Source: Rutpela maculata (lineage: Eukaryota; Arthropoda; Insecta; Coleoptera; Cerambycidae). From it: DNA of 64,000 nt. The position numbers and the translations under genes were made by a program. Shown here in pieces: positions 45,902 through 56,579 of the stretch; position 1 is the stretch's first letter, and each line of letters begins with the position of its first letter. The stretch is taken from assembly GCA_936432065.2 (NCBI GenBank), contig OW386293.2, forward strand, positions 106,661,795-106,725,794. The letters run 5' to 3'. A model generated the notes under the pieces. That model searched no databases, was not told the DNA's origin, and saw only the letters and a list, made by a program, of their open reading frames with translations.

Positions 45902-46153
45902 ATGGTGAGAAACTACATTCGCAAAACTGAAAGAGGGAGATGGCCAGAAGAACAAATGAAAAATGTAGTTTTAGCTGTTTTAAAGGGAAAAATGGGTTAC
46001 TACTTAGCTGCAAAATCTTTCGGAGTTCTACAAACTACAAACTACTTTAGAAAGGAAAGTAAAACTGGCTCGAGTATCTGTCGAATCGATGCAAACAAAA
46101 TAAAGTGCCTCTGGGCCCAATTTTTTCAGCAGGAGAGGAAGCTGAATTGGTGA
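45902..46153 (+). pseudogene. pogo transposase N-terminus (HTH_psq)
   Basis: MVRNYIRKTERGRWPEEQM, then MKNVVLAVLKGKMGYYLAAK, is the pipsqueak-type DNA-binding helix-turn-helix of pogo transposases. The frame is then lost. Between 46153 and 46362 other frames give FSAGEEAELVNYKIDMESRL and GKDWLLGFLKRHPQL, the CENP-B-type second DNA-binding domain, with a frameshift and a stop. Confidence 0.85.
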
Positions 46154-46361
46154 ACTATAAAATTGATATGGAGAGTAGGCTCTACCGATATAAAGTTCTT
46201 GGCGTATCAACTGGCAGTGAAAAATAATAAAATACATCAATTTAGCACTAATAAAGGACAGGCCGGGAAAGATTGGCTTTTAGGGTTTCTGAAGCGACAC
46301 CCCCAACTGTATTAGAAAGCCAGAGAACACATCAGCTGCAAGAGCTGTAGGTTTCAATAAA

Positions 46362-46919
46362 GTGGCAGACAAGTTTTTTAAGTTACTGGGCACAGTCTAC
46401 GATGAGAAAAAGATTCCTGGTGATCGAGTTTATAATGTTGACGAAACGGTTGTCTCCATCGTCGCAAAAAGTAGATGCAGAATCATCGCTAAAACAGGAA
46501 GAAGACAAGTTGGAGCATTAACTTCGGCAGAAAGAGGAGCAACCATCACCGTAGAGGTTTGCTTTAATGCAACAGGTCAATATATGCCACCGATGATGGT
46601 GTTTCCCCGCAAACGAATGAAACTAGAATTGATGGCTAATGCTGCACAAGGTGCCTGGGGTGTCTGTAGTCCTACAGGCTGGATAACAACAGAGCTGTTT
46701 TTAGGATGGTTCGAAAAGTTCATTGCCTTCAGTGGTGCAACAAAAGAACGCCCTGTTCTGCTACTCCTTGACGGGCATGCAACGCACACTAAAAGCATTC
46801 AAGTAATAAATATGGCTATAGAAAATGGAGTTGAAACCATTTCATTTCCACCTCATACAACTCATCGTCTACAGCTCGACGTGGCCTTCATGAAGCCATT
46901 GAGCACTTATTATGACTAA
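46362..46919 (+). pseudogene. pogo transposase DDE_1 catalytic domain
   Basis: 186 codons without interruption. It has RVYNVDET (first Asp), a strand-rich middle (TITVEVCFNATGQYMPPMMV), LLLLDGHATH (second Asp) and FPPHTTHRLQLDVAFMKPL (third Asp; usual PLDV.vF.PLK). The triad appears intact, although the full gene is not. The stop at 46917 falls just after the last catalytic block; the C-terminal part resumes after a frameshift. Confidence 0.9.
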
Positions 46920-47015
46920 GCCGTGAATTCCCGACTACGGTCTAATCCAGGACTTGTAGTAACAAGCAGACAAGTAGCCGAATTGTACAGAAAAGCGTTT
47001 ATATAAGCTGCGACC

Positions 47016-47512
47016 ATGACTACATCAGTGAATGGCTTCAAAAAATGCGGAATTTCGCCGTACGACCCTTCTGTGTTCACCGAAAGTGACTTTATTGCTT
47101 CTGCAACCACTGACATCCAAATAAGTGAAGAAAACAGGCCACCCCAAACAGAAAAAGAAAATATAAAAAAGAAAGACAAAAAAAAGAGAATGGAAAAAGA
47201 GGAAATGATTAAGGAAAAACAGAGAAAGAAAAGAGAAGTTCTAAAATTAAAGCAGGAAAAGCAAGTTTTGAAACAGAATAGGAAAAAAACAAAACGAACC
47301 AAATGTTCTAAAATAGATTCATCTGAACAAAGTAGTGATGAAAATGACAATACTACATGTCTTTATTGCAATGGATTATATCTAGAATCTGTAGAGGGGG
47401 TGGATAAATTGTGTACTGTGTGGTAAGGGGGCTCACTGCAGCTATGCAGGAGTTGAAGATGACGATAATGAAGCTACACATATCTGTGCATTGTGTCAAC
47501 CTGGCCCGTAGT
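47016..47512 (+). pseudogene. pogo transposase C-terminus with a zinc finger of PHD type
   Basis: Reads VNGFKKCGISPYDPSVFTES, typical of the region after DDE_1. A long lysine/glutamate-rich coiled-coil-like stretch follows (KKKDKKKRMEKEEMIKEKQR), then CLYCNGLYLESVEG. After a frameshift at about 47400 comes GAHCSYAGV... ICALCQP, together a C-X2-C...H-C...C-X2-C set as in PHD fingers of this family. Confidence 0.75.
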
Positions 47513-47868
47513 TTCATAACATTAAATTTCATACTTCAAAACGCTTCTTGTCTACTTTGGACTTTCATTCTATAACTTTAAGCTTCCACTTCATTACTTT
47601 AAACACAAATTTTATAATTATCTTTCTAAACCTCATCTTGCCCCATAGAGGGCCCCCGTCTTGTCCCGTCTATGGGGAGAAATTACTTTTTTAGTTAAAC
47701 ATTTATTTTTTATGAAACTTAACGGAGAAATGTTCCTATTTTTGCAATTATTTCAAAGACTAATTACCAAAGGTTACTTTAATAAATAATATGTCCTTAT
47801 TACTATAAAAGTCGGGGTTTTATTCTAAATCAAACCTTAACTACCCTGTCTTGCCCCACCATCCCCTA

Positions 47869-48180
47869 ACGACAGAAACATTTTTTTAAATTTTTATTGT
47901 TCAAATAGGCTTAGAATGTCATGAAACGTCGAGATTTTAAGTTTTAACGAAAAAAAAATTTCTGTCTGTCGGTCTGTCTGTCTGCCTGTCCGTCTGTAAC
48001 TTTTTTTGTGCGCACGTTTACTCTGGAACCGTTTAAGATATTGACTTGAAATTTGGTACACATATGTACTTTAACGAGATCTAGAACTAGATTATATTTT
48101 CATCTTGTTCCGTCGAAGGGGTAAATTGAGGTAAATTTGGGGTAAAAACGTAAATCAAGCAGTTGAGAGTCCATAAAAAA
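47869..48180 (+). repeat. Retroelement-tail-like repeat with (CTGT)n
   Basis: A run of 'ctgtctgtc' units (about 47964-47998) is followed by 'cgtttactctggaaccgttt', 'gacttgaaatttggtacaca' and 'aaggggtaaattgaggtaaa'. This resembles conserved tails of RTE-like or Penelope-like insect repeats. No coding capacity. Confidence 0.45.
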
Positions 48181-49379
48181 AATTTGATTCAGTGTGTGTA
48201 CAAAAACCAGAAACCTCAAAATATTTTTTTACTTCATCCACTACCTCTCTGCCGATGTGGCGTATCGTTTTATAAGTTTTTTGTAGTAGAGGATTTCAAA
48301 TATTATATTATTAAAGTTCCACAATTATTTCCACATACAAATTTTTTTCGTTGTGAGTGACTTGGATAGAAAATCTGGATGTGGAAGTAGTGATTCCTTG
48401 GGCAGCGGTTTTTTAAATAAGTACATTTATTATTATCTTTATTAAAAGAAGAGTAAATAATTCGTTATCGAATATTTACCTAGACATAATAATTTACAAT
48501 AACAATTGGGGATAATTCAGTGATTATTTCTCTAAGGCTATTTCATAATTAAAATCAAAACAAATAAATTCGTTTCTTACTGCGAAAACTCATTACATTA
48601 GGATATCTCGAGAACAATTGTTATGAACAGGTTTCTCAGTTTAATCTTGTAACTTTTTCTATTGTCTGCTAAATCGAATGAAATTACGAACAACAAACAA
48701 AACTGAACGTTCTGTAAACAAAACAAGTCTGGTTAAATATTCGTCACAAATTATATTTGAAATAAAATATATACAATTTAATTTCAATTGATCAAATTCG
48801 TCAGAGGTAACAAGGTAAGAGTAAGAAAACTTTAACAATGGACTTTTTCGAAAAACGTAAAAAAGGCATAAATTGTTTCATGACTCCTACTTCTAGTCTA
48901 ATTTATGTGCATATATGTATGTATGTGTGTAGACCGTTTCTTCCACATTAGCGCCGTTGCGCTAATATTCAGCTAAATTGTATCATAATTGTTTGATGGT
49001 GGTGGAAAAAGTTCTTTTATGTTTTATTGGAGTACTATTGTGAACCAATTGGCTCCCTGTAACAATTTGGTGATTAGAAACGCTCTAAGAATATTCTTAT
49101 AACATACCTAATTATAAAATTTGTTTATAAAGGCTCTATAGTCCACTTGTAAAATTTCTCGATATATATCTTATCGAGCTTCAAGTGACTATATACGAAT
49201 ATTTTTATTTTATAACGATTACATAAATGTTTATACTACCAAGTTGCCAAATTAATTAATATTTATTCTCTTTAACTATGGTTAACATGTCACTAAATGT
49301 CATTTATTTCATTCTTTCATTCAGTTTACAATCAATTTTTAACAATGCATTACAATAGATGCGACTGATGAACCATTAC
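48181..49379. other. AT-rich intergenic region
   Basis: Nothing supported. Confidence 0.4.
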
Positions 49380-50540
49380 CACAAAAAAAAGTTCTGTTCA
49401 TCAGACTAGACCACCATATCTATACGTTTTTGTGGTCACTGAATCCGAATCGGGGACAGGGTCAAGGTCAATCCAAGGTTAAATTTGGAAAAAACCGATT
49501 AAGCGAAGGAAACTACGATTTCTCTACGTTTTTGGGGTCACTGAATCCGAATTCGGGATCTGCTTGACTCAAATTGGGAAGAAACCTTTTAAGCGCAGAA
49601 GGTCCTGGTCTGTTTGATCCCATAAGGTCAGTGTCAAGGTCATTCCAAGGTTAAATTTGGAAAATATTAAGCTGATGAAACCACGATTCTTATACGTTTT
49701 TGGGGCTGCTGAATCCGAATCCGGGGTCTGTTCGACCCCATCAAGTCAGGGTCAAGGTCAATCCAAGGTTAAATTGGGAAAAAATTCCAGGTCTAAACTT
49801 TGACGAGGACAAAGTCAACTCGTCATCGGACACACTACGGCTTCATCCTCACACCCTAACACCCTCTGCAGGGCAGTATGCCTTTACTGGCTTCATGATC
49901 TCGAAGTATCGGAAAATGCATAACTCTACACATCCTTGATTAAGGCAGTTGTCACCATTTCCAGCAGCCTCTGAGAAGCAGGATTTTTAATTTTAATAAC
50001 GGGATCAGAGGATTCCCACAGAAATTAAACGTATCGCTCGGATATTGAGGTTGGCCTCATCAGTGATGCTCCAGTACCTTCATCAGTCCCTATCACCGAG
50101 ATGTTTGAGCAGTCAGTATATAACATAGATTTTTCGTTTTTCCCAGAGGATTGGGAGACGCCATTCGTTGGTTGCAAATGGATATAGGTGTCTACTGTCT
50201 TGGTTCTCCAATCCCCCTCGGAAAAATATCACGAGGCTAAACCATGCACGATAAAGATTTGTAACTCAGATTTCTCAATGCGAATCATCTTTGATCTTAG
50301 GTAAGTTAATTTGAGAGAGTGATTCGACCTTCTGATGACCAAATGTCACTTATCCCACTCTTTCAGAATCCGTGGTCAAAAACGCGCTTCTATTTGATAA
50401 ACAAAAGTTGACCTTGGAATTACCTTGACCTTGACCTTGACCTAATCGGGTCGAATAGACCCCGGATTCGGATTCAGCGACCCCAAAAACGTATAGATAT
50501 GGTAGTCTAACCTGATGAACAGAACATTTTTTTTTCTTTT
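49380..50540. mobile_element. TIR element with internal direct repeats
   Basis: Left 'aaaagttctgttcatcag', then 'ccatatctatacgttttt', 'tcactgaatccgaat', pairs with right 'attcggattcag', 'aaaaacgtatagatatgg', 'ctgatgaacagaacattttt' as reverse complements over about 75 bases. Downstream of the left end, 'acgtttttggggtcactgaa' with 'cagggtcaaggtcaatccaa' recurs as three units at about 49425, 49527 and 49695. The right arm repeats 'ccttgacc' three times. The interior (49800-50380) is non-coding. Confidence 0.75.
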
Positions 50541-51012
50541 GTCAGGCTGTGTTATCGCTGGGTCAATATCGAATTCTTTAAATACCTTGATGATTTCGTT
50601 TAATTGTCAACTATTTCGGAGTGCGTTGCAGAAGTATATTTTAGCCTGGTTAAAGAAGGTTGATGTGGTATCGTAGCCACTGAGCTAATGCTTTGCCTTT
50701 CTTACTATTTTCTAAATAAATTTGCTGCGTAGTTTTGCCCCTTACAGGTTTAAGGAGACACACGCTGTTACATTTTGATAGTTCTGTTAAGAGACCGAGG
50801 AGATCTACATTTTCGCATGCTATTTTCACGGAATCAAATTCAGGTGATATGCGGATTGCCATTATATTACTATTAATGTGTCGATATTATCCTTGGCTTG
50901 ATTAACTATAAAGTTTTCAGTTTTAAACTTGATGTTCAACAGTTCTATAAGGGATGTAAGAGTGGCAGGCCTTCTTATATCTGAGCAGAAATTCTTGACG
51001 ACGCACCTAACA
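50541..51012. other. Intergenic stretch
   Basis: A 70-codon minus ORF (50650-50862) and the next upstream one (50862-51140) abut, but neither shows a known domain and the second crosses the neighbouring element's end. Not called. Confidence 0.35.
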
Positions 51013-51077
51013 TACAGGGTGTCCCACCGGGAACTTCCTCGATCGTCATAGGAAAAAGTATGCACCAGAAAATTTGG

Positions 51078-52385
51078 AACTAATTGGTTACTAATGTCAG
51101 TATGGCCAAACCAAAGAAAGTAATTACAAGCATTTAACACTTCCGCTTATACCGAAAGTCATGAACTTGCTTATTTTAAATGGAACACCCTATATATTTC
51201 GAAGTTTTCGAAAATAGCGAGTCGAAAACTTGTAGCATACTTTATTCCTAAACTCAGTAGTTTCAGAAATTTGGACATTTTATAAGAAAAAATTGATATG
51301 TGTAACGGTTTGCAATAATCTTTATAATTTTTTTCGCGTAAAAGATCCTCATTTGCTTATTGGCATGCAGAAAGACCATAATACCATCATATCATACTAT
51401 ACCATACCATACGCTCTACAATTTAAAGAAATTCAATAATAATATACCAAATGTTCAATTTTTTACGTTACATTTTGTCAACTTCAAACCGCGAAAACTT
51501 GTTTAAGTCAAATGAGACACCATGTATTTTTTTATTATGCAAAATTAAATTTCTCTTTTTCCAATGTAGATATTGTAGACTTTTTGAAGTATTTGCAATT
51601 CTCTTAGAAATTCTTAGCAAAAGTTTGATCAAATTAGCCATGATTAAAAATAATCACTAATGTTAGTCATTCTGTTATGTCAAAAAATAACAACGCGTTT
51701 AAATTACACCCACGAAGACTTTTTAAATTTGTTTATTATTTATGGAGCATGTAATAAAGTAATATCAAGAACATGTAACACATTCTCCATAAATAATAAA
51801 CAAATTTAAAAAGTCTTCGTGGGTGTAATTCAAACGTGGTGGCATTTTTTGACCAAGAGAATGATTGACGTTAGTGATTATTGTTTCTAATCTAATTTGA
51901 TAAAATTTTTACTAAGAATTCTTGAATTTCTAAGAAAATCGCAAATAATTCAAAAAGTCGTAAATTAAACACCTGCAATATCTGCATGGGAAAAATTGAA
52001 ATTTATTTTTACATAATTTGTTGCAAAAAAATACAGGGTGTTCCATTTGACTTTAACAAGTTTTCGCTGTTTGAAGCCGACAAAATATTATTATTGAATT
52101 TCTTTAAGCAGTAGAGTGCAGCTCACCTTATGATCTTTCTGCGTGCCAAGAAGTAAATGAGGATCTTTTACGTGAAAAAAGTTATAGAGGTTATTGCAAA
52201 CCATTACACACCTGTCAACTTCTTTATAAAATGTCAAATATCTCTGAAACGGCTGGGTTTAGAGTATGCTACATGTTTTCGACTCAGAAGCAAGTTGGTA
52301 TCGACTTACGGTATAAGCGGAAGTCCCAAATGCATATATTTATTTTCTTTGGTTTAGTTATACCGACATCAGTAATTTTTTACAA
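51078..52385. repeat. Large inverted repeat, arms about 600 bases
   Basis: The centre has perfect 45-base arms (51702-51746 and 51786-51830) around a 39-base loop. Pairing continues outward with moderate divergence through 'ttcttagcaaaagtttgatc', 'gcgaaaacttgtttaagtca', 'gtaaaagatcctcatttgct', 'cgaaaacttgtagcatact' and 'cacttccgcttatacc' to 'aatgtcagtatggccaaacc' at 51090, each mirrored on the right. The outer parts contain 'tacagggtgttccatttga', so the arms include the end of a CAGGGTG-type element. Confidence 0.85.
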
Positions 52386-52419
52386 TTAATTATTTTTTAT
52401 TTATTTGCTTTTATCATGA

Positions 52420-52466
52420 TTAGAGAATATTATTTAGGTATTATGCAAATCACAACTTACACACTT
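52420..52466 (+). repeat. Dispersed 45-base repeat, copy 3
   Basis: Nearly identical to 32591-32637. Confidence 0.65.
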
Positions 52467-52476
52467 TTTTATTTAT

Positions 52477-52920
52477 TATGAAAATACCTACTTTCTGTAT
52501 ATTGTTGCCCTAATCTGGGCACGCTTATATACTAGTTAGGTAAATACTTTAAAACACTCATTATTGGAGAACCAATCAAAACAACTACTCTTCTAGCTAA
52601 TACTGACGAAGTATTGAATTACATGATAGGATTCTTAGCATTTTAAAGAAAAAAATAATATTGAAAATACTTAAATCATTTATTTACATTTAGTCATGCA
52701 CACTTTTTAATTAATATGAAATTATCTACTTTCTGTATATTGGTACCTTAATCGGGTTACGCTAATATACTACTTAGGAAAACACTTTAAAACACTCATT
52801 ATTGGAAAACCAATCAAAACAACTACTCTTCTGGCTAATACTGACCAAGTATTGAATTACATGATAGGATTCCTGGCATTTTAAGGGGAAAAATATATTG
52901 GAGATACTTAAATTATCAGT
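52477..52920 (+). repeat. 238-base direct tandem duplication
   Basis: 'tactttctgtatattg' at about 52490 and 52728 starts two units. Both contain 'aaaacactcattattgg', 'aaccaatcaaaacaactact' and 'tattgaattacatgatagga'. Roughly 90 per cent alike by eye. Confidence 0.85.
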
Positions 52921-53046
52921 AATTCCCGAAATTTTCAAAAAAAATTTGTGCGTACTTTACCCTACATCAATCGATGCGTTTCTGGTGGAACACACTGTAT
53001 ACCCTAGTGCGCCATGCTATACTAGATTTACTATTTATAATTTCCA

Positions 53047-53240
53047 CCGGCACGGTAGCTCAGTTGGTTAAGGCTTATTGAGTGGCGAATATGCTGACCG
53101 ACTGTCTATTGTGTGATACTGACAACACCGGTGGATATGGATGTATGTCTGCGTTTTTTTGAAATGTGTAACCCCCATTCGGGCAGCCTTGGCTTTGGAT
53201 TTGGAGGTTGTCTTACTATATGTGGTGTGTTTATGTGTTT
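53047..53240 (+). repeat. tRNA-derived SINE relic
   Basis: GGCACGGTAGCTCAGTTGG followed by 'ttaaggc' carries a near-perfect tRNA D-arm and pol III A box. About 40 bases on, 'tattgtgtgatactgacaac' sits where a B box (ggttcgatac) should be, but it is degraded. A non-tRNA body with 'accggtggatatggatgt' follows. It is not a functional tRNA: no cloverleaf closes. Confidence 0.65.
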
Positions 53241-53866
53241 ATAGTTTGGAAACATTGTTATGCAACTCATTTATGCTCAAAATTGTACAATATACTTTTG
53301 TTTGAGCAACATTTTTTTTAATAATCGTGTATTCTGGGGAAATAGCGGAAAAAAGTTATAGTAATATTTTTGCGTCTGGCAAAAACTATCACGAAGTTTC
53401 ATGAATTCGAAAAATCTACCTAATTTCGCAGCGCTCGCGCTCTAGCGTTCATCCTAGAGAAAAATTTATGAAAACCAAACCGAAAACTTATCCCTCCTTA
53501 ACTTGGTGTACAAATATTTTTTTGAAAAATGCACTGGATTGGAGATATTTGCAAGAAATATTTCTTTACACTTTTTTTTTTAGATTTCGGCAAAAATGTT
53601 AGTCACAAAATATGACGTCGAAAATAGTATATCAAGACATCAATCTCACAAATTTCCAAAACTCCTTCAAAATTTTCTCCAAGGCCACTGTTTAAAACAT
53701 CTATTTCCTGGACTACAGTTTCGAACGAATTTTACCTATATTAGGTGATATTTCGATTTTACTGTGTCAATTTTATGTTTTGTTATTCTTTGCATGCCTT
53801 TTGTTTATCCTCTTCAGTTTGCTATTCTTGCCAGAAGAGGGTGTAAACTTCTAGCCCAAGAAGAGT
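53241..53866. other. Intergenic stretch
   Basis: Nothing supported apart from the downstream flank of the transposase relic. Confidence 0.35.
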
Positions 53867-54401
53867 TCATGAATATGTCCGCCAAACGTCAATCGCCTGT
53901 AATCCCGGCAAAAGTTTCTCTGTCAGCCACTTTTCAAAATTTTCAGATCCTGCATGTACAACTATAAGTCTTTTACCTTCTGTAGCTATACGACGCCTTT
54001 TCGATTTACTGGAATCACCTTGCCAAGAGCGTTTTAATCCTCCTCTGCTAAAGATCCAAGTTTCGTCTAAGAACACTACATCTTTAGGGTCATTGCTTTT
54101 CAAATTTTTTACGTATTTGCGAAAACTCTAGCCATTTTAGATAAATTTGCGGTCTTTCACACAGTACTTTTCTATTTTCATATTTTTTAAAGGAAAAGCC
54201 TAATTTTTTAATCACTTTATATAAACTGGTGCGGCAAATATCAACTATTGCTCTAGATTTTAGCTCTTCTAAAAGGATAGCCAAGGAAATATGTTTATGA
54301 GCAGACACCATATCGTAAATAACATTTTTTATTTCATATTTTACAGCGTCGTGTAAAATGAACTTTTTACGATTCCGTTTAACCGAGGCTTGAGATTCCA
54401 C
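53867..54401 (-). pseudogene. Broken IS630/Tc1-like DDE transposase, second locus
   Basis: Residues from 54401 form a helical DNA-binding region: HKHISLAILLEELKSRAIV, then RTSLYKVIKKLGFSFKKYEN, RKVLCERPQIYLKW. After a frameshift at about 54100 comes NDPKDVVFLDETWIFSRGG (first catalytic Asp), then RRIATEGKRLIVVHAGSEN. The next expected block is shortened to FEKWLTEKLLPGLQ and the protein ends at a stop, so the second Asp and the Glu are gone. It belongs to the same broad DDE_3 group as 12530-13415 but is a different subfamily. Confidence 0.8.
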
Positions 54402-54829
54402 ATTTTTTTGTAGTTTTTAGCTATTTTTCTTACAGTCTTTTCAACGATTTTTAAAGCCTCACCCACTCGCCTTTGAACAGCTTTTGTTGACAATAAATGT
54501 CCACCATTTTAATTTTGAGAATATTCCAACAAATTCAAAACTAACTGCTGTTATTGCGGATTTAAAAATTCACCAGGATGCATATTTACTATTTTAACAA
54601 TAGAACAAGACTAAAATTGCCCTCTTAGGAATTAATTGAAGTAAGTGCACTATACCTGTAATACCCGACATCCGAGAAAATCGACCCGCTCTGAAATCGC
54701 CAGCCGCATTCGACGACGACACGCGTTACGCAAATTGGTTTGCTGTCGAACAATAGAAATGCCGCACGTCGTGTCGGTCATAACTTGACCACAAAGATTA
54801 AGACTTACGTTACACATTAGTTTACAAAC
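54402..54829. other. Flank of the transposase relic
   Basis: No gene; a small GC-richer patch at 54680-54780. Confidence 0.35.
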
Positions 54830-55112
54830 AATATTTCAATAAAGACAAAGAAGGATAGAGCCCAGACGATATTCCTTACACTATACGACCGGGATTCTAT
54901 CAGCGAACAGACTTTATCCAAATTAGCCCCTGATTATTGTGTCAATATTTGTCTCAATATGTCTTATTTATTGAAATTGGTAAGTTCTGCTGATTTTAAA
55001 TTTTGTGGTGAAAACTATTTTTTCAGCTGTTCACAGCCGATTATAATAGATAATGATGCAGAAACATGTTTAGAAAACAACTTGCCAGTCTCTTCATCCT
55101 TAAATTTTACTT
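54830..55112 (+). other. Open frame without start, unrecognised
   Basis: About 94 codons are open from the stop at 54829 to TAA at 55111: KTKKDRAQTIFLTLYDRDSI, then LAPDYCVNICLNMSYLLKLV, SSADFKFCGENYFFSCSQPI and ETCLENNLPVSSSLNFT. Composition looks protein-like with spaced cysteines. The first ATG lies at about 54958. There is a GTAAGT at 54981 and a 'ttttttcag' at 55018-55026, so a 46-base intron is also possible, but then a stop comes at once. Family unknown. Confidence 0.25.
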
Positions 55113-55990
55113 AAGTACCGAGCTTCTTTTTCATTACAGTAAAACAGTACTTTGCATAATTCCGATTATATGCATAAAGCTAGACTGCAAATCGACACGT
55201 TCACACTTTATACCGCAATGCGCTGCATGCCGCTTAGCTTTTAGCTTTTGGGCACAAATGGTATACATGCAACGGCTGTTTACAGTCACCAGGTGGCCAC
55301 AAAACGGTGCATAGAGCCAAGAACTCGGTGGCAATTTGCCTTTGACAGACCAAGTAACACACTATATGGAAGGCTTTTACGGAGAATGTCGTGTACAATA
55401 AAATAAATTTATTCGTCAAACGTCGCTTTGAGCATGATATTGTTGAGAAAGTATAATGCTGCATTCAGACTGATATTCAAGATGAACATTTTTAAACTAG
55501 GTGCATATCGGGAGCTTCATACAGCTACTCTACTATCGAGAGATATTTACGCTAGATGTGCCAACTGGAATTTAATAAGCCAAAAGTTTAATACGCCAGA
55601 CATAAGATGTCGAATGTGAATCGCATTTTTAAGAATTTAAATTCATTAGTGAAAATACAGAGAGAGAAATTATTTCGGCATATTTTACACAACGAAATTT
55701 CCAAGCAAAATGTAATATACAGTTTTATACATTTTAATTTGTAGCCAACATAAAGATTTCAGTACAATGTTGGAATTTGTTGGATTTTGTTGGAAAAGTA
55801 TTGAAAGAAATTGGGGAAATTCATGGTATTTTTTTTTTTATTTTTACTTGGCAAGTATCGTTAATCATGCCCTTAAACTTCATATTTTGAACCATTTTAC
55901 TTACAGTTAGTGTTGAGTAACAGTCAAAGGTTTGCACAATTTGTGTAACATGAAAATTGTGATTTTATAGACGTTTGCTAGTAAAGGATA
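55113..55990. other. Intergenic stretch
   Basis: Several overlapping short ORFs on both strands, none with a recognisable domain. Confidence 0.35.
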
Positions 55991-56405
55991 TCGCAAAATC
56001 TTTATAGGAAATGGCTTTTGTTAAACTCTTTGAAACTCTGGATTCTGGCAGTTCTTGATGTGTAGAACAAAAGTTATCAAGGGCACTAAAAACTCATGGT
56101 TTTCAGATATAGCCCTCTGAAGTTGGAATTTACGTGCATTCTGTAGCATAGCTAAATCCTTATGGGAAATGGCTTTCAGTCAAACTCTTTGAAACTCTGG
56201 ATTCCGATAGTTCCTGATGTATAGAAGAAAAGTTCTCAAGAGCACTAACTCCTAAAAATTCTGAAGTTGGAATTTACCTGCATTCTGTAGCATAGATAAA
56301 TCCTTATTGGAAATGGCTTTCCGTCAAACCTTTTAAAACTCTGGATTCTGGGTTCTTGAACAAAAGTTCTTAAGGGCACTAAGTCCTAAAAGAGATACTT
56401 GATAT
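55991..56405 (+). repeat. Tandem repeat, three units of about 150 bases
   Basis: 'ggaaatggctttt' at about 56008, 56165 and 56309 starts units that share 'aaactctttgaaactctgga', 'gttcttgatgt', 'agggcactaa' and 'gcattctgtagcatag'. Periods are 157 and 144 bases. Confidence 0.85.
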
Positions 56406-56579
56406 AATTTCCTACAAATAAGTTCCTATTCAATACTTTACGAGAGTGTGGGGAAATCGCGAATTTAAAAAAATCGAGTTTTAATGACATAAATGAAGAA
56501 TTAATACTAAATAAATTTAAAACTAACAGAAAAACTATATTATTAATAATACAAGAACATTATGTTAAATCTAAACATT

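Larger units (their letters stand above)
45460..47868 (+). mobile_element. pogo/Tigger-like DNA transposon, decayed
   Basis: The left terminus GGGGAAGGTGGGGCAAGAC and the right terminus (rc GGGGATGGTGGGGCAAGAC) match in 18 of 19 bases and are flanked by TA (45460-45461 and 47867-47868). Subterminal 'cttgcccc'/'catcttac' motifs recur at 45840-45865 and 47630-47690. The interior codes a transposase of the CENP-B/pogo kind in three broken pieces. Confidence 0.88.
51013..52999. mobile_element. TIR element containing a giant palindrome
   Basis: The ends TACAGGGTGTCCCACCGGG (about 51012-51030) and the reverse complement of 'tctggtggaacacactgta' near 52998 match in about 15 of 19 positions, with TA at both edges. 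Its interior has two parts: the 1.3-kb palindrome (51078-52385) and a 238-base direct duplication (52455-52920). No transposase. It may be two nested elements instead of one. Confidence 0.55.

Noticed and set aside
53047..53120. Functional tRNA gene
   Set aside because: Good A box and D arm, but the B box is degraded and no cloverleaf or anticodon arm closes; better read as a SINE head.
54981..55026. 46-base intron between GTAAGT and TTTTTTCAG
   Set aside because: The frame is open straight through the putative intron and closes at once if it is removed.
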